Below, piece by piece: positions 55,371 through 64,000 of a DNA stretch of 64,000 nucleotides; the stretch's first letter is position 1, and every line of letters starts with the position of its first letter. Origin of the DNA: Pegoplata infirma (lineage: Eukaryota; Arthropoda; Insecta; Diptera; Anthomyiidae); contig OY992536.1 in assembly GCA_963921195.1 (NCBI GenBank), positions 109,270,778-109,334,777 of the forward strand, given 5' to 3'. Both the position numbers and the translations under genes were made by a program. The notes under the pieces were generated by a model, which was not told the origin of the DNA, did no database searches, and saw only the letters and a list, made by a program, of their open reading frames with translations.

Positions 55371-56223
55371 CATCAACATTTCAATACTGTTTTAATATCC
55401 GGTCGTTTCCTGGCTCAAAACAGTATCCCATTTTTATCCAGTGTGGTTCTCCAGTATCCTGGTATGCTTTCTTATTATCCAGTGGTTTTCCTGGTTTGTT
55501 TAATTTTATCCGGTTTGGTTATCCAGTAAATACATCCAGGGTTCTTAGTCAATATATCCAGTGGTTCTATCCTGGTTTGACATTATTATACATTTGTTTG
55601 GTCAACACCGTTCTGCACTTGTTGTTTCCGGTTTGGATACCCAGTATCCGGGACTAACGTTTCCAGTGCGGTTATCCACTTGTATCCAGTGCAACGTTTC
55701 ATCATTGTTTTGTATATATATCCAGCGTGGTTATCCGGTATCCTGGGATTTCGTTTGCTGTATCCGGTTTGGTTACCCAGTTTTCGGATTTTTTGCATTT
55801 GAATCTTAGTTTTAACCGATTTTTATTATAATGCATCGCGTGGATATTTATATTCATCCAGCTGTAGAAGGTGGTAGTAACCCAGGTAACCCTGTGACTG
55901 CCCTTCTGATATTTTTACTTCTTTTTGTTTTTTCTTCTGTCACTCCTTATGCTTAAGCCGGTTTCCCTGGAGAGTTAATAAGGATGACCGAAGAATTTTG
56001 ATAAAAATATTTATTTTTTAATTTTACTATTTGTTTTACGCAGGTACCCTGTGACTACTCTTCTGGTTTTTTTAATTATTTTAATCTCTTCTGGCAATCT
56101 TTTGAAGAACATTTTTCCCATTTTTTAGTTCAAATTGGCATAATATTAAAAATTTTTTTCTTTCCTCATTTTTAAGAAAAATATGAACTTAAAAGAAGGA
56201 AAACATGGCAATGGAGCTAAATC
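55371..56223. other. CCAGT-rich degenerate stretch, no gene
   Basis: TATCCAGT / GGTTATCCAG phrases recur to about 55790. 55900 and 56045 share ACCCTGTGACT(G/A)CTCTTCTG. Nothing else recognised. Confidence 0.4.
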
Positions 56224-56231
56224 ATTATCAA

Positions 56232-56922
56232 CAGGGAAACCAAAAATATGCAGTATCATGTTTTTTCCTGTGAATTTTATTGATAAATGGGTAAGGTATT
56301 TATCCGTTTCAGAAGTTTTTAAGAAATCTGGCATCGATTTGTTAGAGCATATTTTTGCATATTTTACCCTTAAGAGCATATTTTTGCATATTTTAGGTTT
56401 AAGAGCATATTTTAGCATAAGAGCATATTTTTAGAGCATATTTTCAATTTTTAGAGCATTTTTCCACTTTTTAGAGCATATTTTTCCATTTTTAGAGCAT
56501 TTTTTTTTTTTTAATTTTTAGAGCATTCTTTTCCAATTTTTTTTATGACAACATGTATTTTTAAATTTTTTATCCAACAAGAATGTTTTTTTTCAAAAAT
56601 TACGGAATTGTGACGATTGATTTCCATTTGGTCTGTTCTTGCTTCATATCGGTATATGAAACTATGTTTTCTTTAGATTCAGCAACTTGGCAGAAAACAT
56701 TAAGGAAAATATTTTTGTAGAACATATTTAACCCTCTTACTATCGCACATAACGGTATTTGGAGGGTATATGCTCTAACAAATTGTAAAAAACACAACAA
56801 AAAAGGGGACATAATTTTTTTAATAGCATATTTTTATTGTTTTTAGAGCATATTTTTTGTTTTTAAGAGCATTTTTTAAGCGCATAAAAAGTGTTTTTTA
56901 GAGCATATTTTTGGTTTCCCTG
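56232..56922. mobile_element. hAT-type MITE, intact
   Basis: Perfect 8-bp TSD ATTATCAA (56224-56231, 56923-56930) and perfect 20-bp inverted ends CAGGGAAACCAAAAATATGC. Interior: TTAGAGCATATTTTT repeats around a unique middle. No transposase. Its relative is at 50288-50956. Confidence 0.93.
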
Positions 56923-57987
56923 ATTATCAATATTCCTTGAATTTAGTTAGTTTTCCCGTTTTTTAGTAAATTATTTTTTCTGAGTGTGGAAATATACCTG
57001 CACATATTTTTCGAATCGGTGAATATATTCTGTATGTTATTTGAGATTTTAGCCTGGCCACAAACAAAAATTCACATAACCCGGTTAGAAATCATCACAT
57101 GTGAACACGTATGAACACATATGATCACCCATATATGTGCATGGACGAAAATTGAGGTAATATGTAGACATATGATCACACATGTTCATATATGTTCGCA
57201 TACATTTTTTTATACATATAATTTTATATTTTTTTTTTTTGCATCGGTTATGGCATAAAAAACAATATCCTTTGTTAAAAATAGTTTATTGTTTAATAAA
57301 ATTAATTTTAAAAAGCTAAACTACAAAATAACATTAACACGACGCATTTTAAGTTTCATACATACAAAAAATTGGTAAAATATTATATTAAAATGTAGCC
57401 TATCTTACACATCCTGTCAAGGTCAGATTTGCAAATTTTCTTAGTTAAAACTTAAGCAGTTCTATAAATTTTTTGAGGTTTTCTTTGTGGACGCTTCTCT
57501 TGTTCAGATGTTGAATTCTTGACCTGGTTACGGTCTTCTTCCAATAAGAAATTAAAATAAGCAAATCTGTAAATAAGATAGATAGTTATTAGAAGATTTA
57601 TTTTTATTTTATTAATATTTATATTACCTTTTTTCTGCAAATTTTGTACAAAAAACAATATTATTTTGCTTGAAATTTATTAAACATGTTGACAATTTAT
57701 TTTTATTTTTTTTGAAGTTTTCATAATTTTGGAAAAAAATAAAAGTTTGACAAAAGATGCAAATAAAAAAAGACAAACAGTAGGAAACAAATTTAAATAA
57801 AATTCTTTCATTTATTTTATTAATGTTTGTTATCAAAAACCAATTCTAGAAAAAGTATTAAGAGGTTTCTAACAATAAAAATTCCTGATTTTTAAAATTT
57901 AACACACACTTCTGAAAAATTCTTTTGCAATTTTTTGCCCAAAATAGACTTTTTGGTAATTTGGGAGAATAAATGATTATCAATGGC

Positions 57988-58060
57988 TTCTGTGAGATAG
58001 GTTAGGTTTGGAGTGGCTTTTAACGGTTCATGTCAGCACTCATACCCTTTAACTCCCGAT
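57988..58060 (-). mobile_element. LOA-type 3' tail fragment
   Basis: AGATAGGTTAGGTTTGGAGT then GGCTTTTAACGGTTCATGTC resembles the minus-strand LOA 3' end (tail, then GTGGCTGCTGACGTTTTACG). A short, 5'-truncated and diverged insertion. Confidence 0.55.
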
Positions 58061-58201
58061 GTGAAGTAGATGATTCAATTGTTTATTTGTTCGCCCTTTT
58101 ATGTTGTTTTGAATAAAACCCACACAAAAATATTGCTGGCCAAGGGCCTTGCATAGACCAGTGAACGTTCTTATCTTTACCAGAGTTTTTTTTTTAAATT
58201 A

Positions 58202-59233
58202 CACTGTAAGTAGATGAAAATGACACACTAAAACGCCAAGACACGTAAACCTAATTTTGGATCGTAGAATCCAGTGGTGTACCCCGTTTTGAAAAGTTAG
58301 CTCAAAATCCCGAGATATTTCGATTTTAAATTTGTAGTAGATTTTAGGTGATTTTTCACTTTATTTGAATGAAAAAACTTAAAAAACTTGTTAAAAACTT
58401 GTTATTTGTCAAAATTTTTATCTAGAAACAATGAACGTCCATTTTAAAGCGGACATGGAACAATAGCTGTGTTCGCGAACTCAATAATTTGTACGAATTT
58501 GTACAAATTATTACGAATTTTGTCTAAAAGTCGTTCGCGTACTTTAAAAACCCAGTAACGAGAGAGAAAATGAGAGAAAAAAGTGACAGTTCTATTTTAG
58601 AAACTTGCAAGTTTTTACTGGATAAATTTTTGCCAGCAAGAATTATCAAGCACAAAAAAACATATGTTTTAAAAACGTATGACTATATTTTTGTAAACAA
58701 AATACAAAATATTCTGCAGTTACATTTTTGTGTATAAAATATGATTAAATATCAAGGAATGAATAAAAAAAATACATCCTAAAATTAAATTTCTTTTATT
58801 AACAACTTAAAAAATAAATACCATCAAACTAAAAATGTACAAATGAAGGCAACATTTTTTATAAGCTGATTTAAATCAGCTGTTTAACTAACTTGCAAGT
58901 TTTTACGGATTTCTGTTCGCGTACTTTTTACAATTTTTCCTTTTTGAAAGCGATTTCTTTTTTACTCTCTAAAATTTTGTTGCTTGATAATTTTTACTGG
59001 GAAAGTACGCAAACAGACTTATAATTTGCTCTTATTTTGATGAATTTTTTATTTTTTTTTTTTATGCATTCAATTTTTACTCTACATTTGCAAATTTTAA
59101 ATCGAAATATCTCGTTATTTTGAGCTAACTTTTTAAAACCGAGTATACCACTGGATTCTATGACCCAAAAATAAGTTGGGGTGTCTCGGCGTTTTTGTGT
59201 GTCATTTCAAAAGTTTAAATTTTACTTACAGTG
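58202..59233. mobile_element. TTA-flanked element with long inverted ends
   Basis: TSD TTA at 58199-58201 and 59234-59236. Ends CACTGTAAGTA in inverted orientation; the arms of about 145 bp share TGACACAC, AGAATCCAGTGGT and AGTTAGCTCAAAAT. Inside, a further inverted pair (CTGTGTTCGCGAACT near 58470; AGTACGCAAACAG near 59005) suggests another nested element. No coding sequence. Confidence 0.65.
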
Positions 59234-59419
59234 TTAATAACAAATAGGAGGATGTAAGCACATGCCTTCATATATGAGTCCAAACAATACCATATATTTG
59301 CTCTCTGCAAGAATGAATGATTCCATGTATGATATCATATGTTCATATGTGCTCATATGTGGTTCACATGTGAATCCATATGTGTTCATATGTGTACATA
59401 TGTGATTATTTTTACCTGG

Positions 59420-60799
59420 AAACCAAAAAAAAATAATTTATTTTGAATTTTTATTTAGTTCGGTTTGAGTCCATATTAATTATTTCTGAGAAATAATAAT
59501 TATTGTACAATAAGAAAATCTGAAAAAAAATCAAGTCACAACACAGGCTAAGTGGAGATGTCGACAGCTTTCGGAAGATGCCACCCTTCCATCATCAGCA
59601 CTCCTTCGATTGCCACACACTTAATATGTGTCAGATTAAAATTAGCCATTTAAATGAAACTTTTGAAGAAATTAAGAATTGGAATTTATCCTCTTTGTGT
59701 TGAATAACCCGTACTCACCATCAATTCGTGTTGTATTCATTTGGAAGAAACGTAATCCATCTTTTATTAATTTATTTTTTTTAATATTTTATTATTATTT
59801 GACTTGATAACAAAACACAACTCAAAAAAAAATTGTTTTCCTTTTGCGAAAAATTTTTATTTTAAAGCCAAATTTAAAGCTTAAAGAACGAACAAAAGAT
59901 ATTGACAGTTTCGAAAAATATTTTACATGTATGTAGGCCACTTTTCTCGGTTAGCCGTTTTCGATCAGAGACAAAAAAGTGTAAAACGACCCATCCTAGT
60001 AAGTATAGTTGGTATAGATATTTGTGGTCGGTTCTTCAACCAATGCTAAAAACCACAAATACAAGTTACAAACCCAAACCAAGTAAATGCCAACGCATAC
60101 AAACAAAACAAAAAACAAAGTACAAACTACAAACTAATTTAAAAAAAAAAAGTAAAAGGACATAGCTGACTATTGTTGCACTGTAGGCCAGCTTTTAGAT
60201 ATTTTGTGTCAAAAAGTTTCCTTTTTTTAAACTACACAGAAGTCTATCAAAACGTGCATTTAAAGGGTTAAAGTGTTCTACTAATATTTTCTCCGTCAAA
60301 ATTCCCTAGGGGTCGTCAAAGCTTTAACGTTTGTGTTCTTAACAAATAAAAATGTGCAGTATCACAATTTTGTTCTTTAACGATCCCTGCATTTCCTAGT
60401 GGATTGCTTCAAAACTATAACAAGAAAAAATGGCGTACGGACATAACGCCCAAGTGCATATCGCCCAATTTAAAAAAGTCATTTCACCCAAAAAAAATGT
60501 GTGTTAGTTGTTGTTGCAAAATTTTTTGGACGTTATGGCCATTATTTTTGGGTATTTTAACAATTTTCTTTAAATTAATATAAATTATCAAAAATGTCAT
60601 ATTAACCAAATATCAAAATGTTGAATTTATAAAATGTCATAGCGCCCAAAAAAATAATTATAAAACTCACCAATATTGTTTTTTTAAGACAATATGAGTA
60701 AATCCATATCAACATAGCAAAAAAAATTGAATTTTTGACGTCAATCGACCCAAATTTCGTGAAATTCGGTATATATGAACCATTTATTATGATAGTGGG
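59420..60799. other. Mixed AT-rich DNA
   Basis: 59555-59620 has GTCGACAGCTTTCGGAAGAT followed by CCATCATCAGCA, reminiscent of Penelope-like element ends but too short to assign. 59930-60000 repeats 54612-54690 inverted. 60430-60660 has several ATAACGCCCAA / GGCGCTATGAC-type phrases. No gene recognised. Confidence 0.4.
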
Positions 60800-61290
60800 G
60801 TAAGTCACATTTTCAAAAAAACTGAGTTAATGATAGATTTGGATACAGTTTAATGGTATCTTTCGATTAAAAAAAAAAGTTCAAAGAAAATTTTAAAAAC
60901 GTCTGAGAATTTTATGAGAGAAGTTTTGCTAGTTAACGATTTATCAAAAACGTTAATTTTGAAAGTGAGGTTAGTCCACAATTTTTTTGTAGCGCTAAAA
61001 ATAACCAAATTATTCCTGATTAAATAAAACATTGGTGTTTTCCATTATTAAATAACTCTATAGTTAAATCCTTAACTAATTTTCTTCAGAATTCTGAGAT
61101 AAGCTGAACAAAATTTTACTAGTCAACGATTTCTCAAAAACATTTATTTTGAAAGTGGGGTTAGTCCACAATTTTTTTGTAATGCATAAAATTACCTTTT
61201 TATCGCTGATTAAGAATATTCGTAGTGTTTTTAACACTTAACTAGCCCTATTTCATAATCATAAAATAATTTTGTTACAGAATTGTGAGA

Positions 61291-62700
61291 AGGTTAGGTT
61301 AGGTTAGGTTAGGTTAGGGTGGCGGTGCCAGATGGGCACTCCGCATAGACCAATTGGTCCATAGCGATACCACAAAACTTTTTCCGCTTATCGATGTAAA
61401 CTAAATACATTGACCTTCATTGCGAATTGTTTCAAGCTCTTCAGGTCTATTCTCGTAATTTCCTCCAAAGTCTCGAACTGTGAACTTCCTATAATTGATA
61501 GTCGAGTTCGTGCCAAAGCCGGGCAGTGACACAGGATGTGTTCAATGGTCTCTTCGACGTCTGGTGTCTCGCACCTTTTACAGTTTGCGTCCGTAATAAG
61601 ATTCATGTTCTTGGCATGTTTTCCGACAAGACAGTGTCCCGTTATTAAACCTGTCAACATACGACATTCTATTCTCGTAAGTGTAAGTAAGAATTTAGTT
61701 CTTCCTAAATCATAGCGTGGCCATAAAATTCTGCTTATACGACTTGTCCCAAGTTCCTTCCATCTTCGATTTGCTTTGGCGACAGTAAGGGTATTTCGTT
61801 TTAGTTTGAAATGCTGGAGTGGCGGTGAAAGCATTATGGTGGTACCTATGCCATCTGCTCCAAGTTTCGCGAGTTCATCTGCTTTCTCGTTTCCTTCTAT
61901 TCCTTCGTGCCCTGGTACCCATAATAAGGTAACTTCATTATTTAAGCAAAGTTGTTTTAAATTCTCGTAACACTTTAAAACCGTTTTCGATTTAATTTGG
62001 TAGCTCAAGAGTGCCTTTAGAGCAGCTTGACTATCCACGTAGAAATTAAGGGTGGCACCTTTTTCCTTTGCCATATATTCCACAGCTTTTGATATAGCAG
62101 CTATCTCAGCCTGAAAGATACTCGAGTCCACGGGTAATTTGAAAGATAAGTGTTGGTCTAGTTCCAGTATCGTGAAACCAGCTCCAACACCATGCGATTG
62201 CTTCGATCCATCAGTAAAGATATTTATTGAGTTCGCAGGAGGGCCCTGCCAGGTCGACCAGAATTCTCGATCCGGAAATCTAACTTCATATTTCCGGTCG
62301 AAAAATAGTTTGGGCACTGTGTAATCAGAGTCAATACGGTCCATATTAGCAATGTTACTGTGTCCAAAGTTGCGATACTTGAACCAATTTGACTCTTTGA
62401 GTCTGAGGCAAGCTTTGTAAGCCTCGCCCTTAGCAAAGAGATCAATTGGTAATAAGTGCAATAAAGTGTCGATAGAGTCGGCTGATGTTGTTCTCAAAGC
62501 GCCAGTGATACTCCGTCCCATTTGCCGTTGAAGCTTCTGAAACATTTTAAGCGTCACATCCTTTTCGAGTGCCTTATGCCAGACTAAAACTCCATAGAGT
62601 AAGATTGGTCTTACGATTGAAGTATAAATCCAGTAAGTGACTTTAGGTTCTAGACCCCAGGTACTGCCGAACATTTTCTTACACGCGTAATACGCGTTGT
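61291..62700 (-). mobile_element. Second LOA-type LINE, 5'-truncated, with TTAGG tail
   Basis: The left end on this strand is the 3' tail (TTAGG)5-like at 61292-61317. TSD TTGTGAGA at about 61282-61290 and 62702-62710. It is a different family from the first LINE. Insertion lies in the satellite. Confidence 0.85.
61388..62700 (-). CDS. LINE ORF2 C-terminal part: RT thumb, RNase H, knuckle
   Basis: About 437 codons, open to the truncation point, stop at 61388. It starts after the RT catalytic motifs (RPILLYGVLVWHKALEKDVT). RNase H: INIFTDGSKQSHGVGAGFTI, QAEIAAISKAVEY, FYVDSQAALKALLS, LLWVPGHEGIEGNEKADELA, so D-E-D and the His/Asp site are all present. Then GLITGHCLVGKHAKN and a CCHC-like knuckle (CKRCETPDVEETIEHILCHC). 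Intact frame means a recent insertion, but with no promoter, ORF1, endonuclease or RT core it is a dead copy. Confidence 0.88.
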
Positions 62701-63029
62701 TTTGTGAGAAAATCTGAACAAAATTTTACTAATAAACGATTTATCAAAAATGTTAATTTTGAAAGTGATGCTAGTCCACTTTTTTTTGTAATGTTAAAAA
62801 TAACCTTATAATCGCTGATGGAGTAAAACATTGATGATTTTTATTCTTAAATAACTTCATAATTTAATCCTAAACTAAATTTGTTACAGAATTCTGAGAT
62901 GCGCTAAACAAAATTTACTAGTTAACGATTTATCAAAAACATTAATTTTGAAAGTGGTGTTAGTCCACATTTTTTTTGTAATGCATAAAACAACCTTTTT
63001 ATCTCTGATAAAGAATATCCGTAGCGTTT

Positions 63030-64000
63030 TTATACCCTCAACTCTAGTGATAGAGGGTATATATAAGTTTGTCATTCCGTTTGTAACACATCGAAATATT
63101 GGTCTAGGACCCCATATAGTATATATATTCATGATCCTTGATCGATTTTAAGTCGATCTAGCGATGTCCGTCCGTCCGTCCGTCCGTCCGTCCGTCCGTC
63201 TGTCTGTCTGTCCGTTGAAAACACGCTAACTTTTGAAAGACTTTACAGAGGCTCCTGAAGTTTGACATATAAGTTCTCCATTTACCGGGTCAGGTTGGTA
63301 TTGCAATCCAGCGAAATCGGTCTAGTGGTTCAAAAGTTATGAGCAAAAGAGTAAATTTCGGCAAGGGTATTTTTCGAATTTACAAGATTAAAACCACTAT
63401 AACTTTCGAAAGACAATTCTGAGGGGGCTGAAGCTTAGCATATATATTTGTCGCTCCCCAAGGCTATTTGGTTCAAAAGTTATAAGCAAAGCACTGAATT
63501 TCAGATTTGTTTCACCTTAAACTCGTTAAACAAGTTTTAAAAGCATGGTGAAATACCAGTTTTTTAAAACTTGTTGTTGTTTGTTTTCTTGTCGTGGGGT
63601 GCAGTTTAGTTGTTAGACAAGTAAATATTTGTTATTGTTTTGTTATTGTAACTGTATGTAACGGTGTATAGTAAGAGTTTTTGGAAAAAAAATCAAATGA
63701 AGTAAAATAAAAAGTGGGAAATATGTGAAATATTTTTTTTTTGTATTGCATATATAGGTATAAAACAACAAAAATATTTTACAAAGTAATTTTGTTACTC
63801 AAAGAAATTGTACACTAAAAAAAATGATACACTCAAAAAAAAAATGTATACATAATTTTTTTTTAATGAAATGTCACACTCAAAAAAAAGCTGACAGTCA
63901 AAAAAAATTTGATTGATTAAAAAAAAGTTTTACTCAATATAATATATGTATTTCTAATAAAAAATTTGTGATGCAATTTTTTGATTTTTTTTTAGAAAAT
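63030..64000 (+). repeat. mini-me repeat, main subfamily, cut by the window edge
   Basis: TATACCCTCAACTCTAGTGA with the 5' hairpin, core GAAATATTGGTCTAGGACCC, the longest GTCY tract in the window (63166-63215), then the usual order through TTTCAGATTTGTTTCACCTT. 63560-63770 is extra sequence absent from other copies. It ends beyond 64000. Confidence 0.8.

Larger units (their letters stand above)
57080..59419. mobile_element. Inverted-repeat element with CATATG motifs and nested insert
   Basis: Left CCCGGTTAGAAATCATCACA and right (inverted) CCAGGTAAAAATAATCACAT are related, and both ends continue with repeated ACACATATGAACACATATG-type palindromes. TSD not resolved. Between the ends is AT-rich sequence, a LOA tail fragment and the element at 58202-59233. 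Confidence 0.6.
60800..63029. repeat. About 190-bp satellite, at least four units, split by a LINE
   Basis: The phrase TTTTACTAGTTAACGATTTA and following TTTGAAAGTG(A/G)(G/T)G(T/C)TAGTCCAC recur at 60922, 61112, 62715 and 62908. Removing the LINE (61291-62700) leaves spacings of 190, about 193 and 194 bp. Units are about 80-90% alike by eye. Confidence 0.8.

Noticed and set aside
59555..59620. Penelope-like element end
   Set aside because: Only a short suggestive phrase; no RT, GIY-YIG or repeat structure nearby.
61292..61317. A true telomere or interstitial telomere
   Set aside because: The five TTAGG-like units abut LINE 3' UTR and a TSD, so they are a LINE tail.

Overview
This is eukaryotic, AT-rich, repeat-dense intergenic DNA, most likely from a calyptrate fly. 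The pointers are many copies of a mini-me/DINE-1-like repeat with GTCY tracts, LOA-type LINEs with RNase H, Tc1 fold-back derivatives and TA-flanked MITEs. I found no convincing single-copy host gene, no tRNA or rRNA gene and no CRISPR. Nearly everything recognisable is a transposable element (TE), a TE fossil or a tandem array, and many boundaries can be fixed to the base from target-site duplications (TSDs).

Layout: 1-4818 is a nearly complete LOA-type LINE (ORF1 open to the window edge, ORF2 intact) lying in a hAT fragment. 5230-6055 is a TA-flanked MITE. 6065-14453 is an old INE-like repeat holding a 7-kb TA-flanked element (6970-13985), which carries a 3.1-kb minisatellite and a Tc1 fold-back derivative (11000-13716). 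14546-16874 is a MITE fragment followed by a 5'-truncated CR1-like LINE with an open RT frame. 18360-28000 is a graveyard of LOA-like fragments on both strands, interrupted by a hAT element (19929-20413) and by a MITE holding a TTA-flanked MITE (24278-25766). 28262-28758 is a CCGGTA-rich hAT element.

29878-35280 is an unclassified repeat with two tandem arrays and a DDE-type DNA transposon (32590-35266) whose transposase is nearly full length. 35837-42605 holds further TA-flanked elements, hAT elements and mini-me copies nested in each other. 44041-49254 is one mini-me copy split by a 1.95-kb palindrome, a Tc1 fold-back element and a second mini-me. 50091-53667 is a hAT element containing another hAT and a LOA LINE that itself contains a MITE. 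54890-55370 is a short tandem array, 56232-56922 a hAT element, 57080-59419 nested inverted-repeat elements, and 60800-63030 a ~190-bp satellite interrupted by a second LOA-type LINE. A mini-me runs off the right edge.

The genes do not form a pathway. The LINE ORFs serve target-primed reverse transcription; the short elements presumably depend on transposases encoded elsewhere. The most interesting signals are the (TTAGG)n-like 3' tails of the LOA LINEs, a 63-bp LINE insertion with a 12-14-bp TSD, three independent palindromic transposon derivatives, and the DDE transposon.
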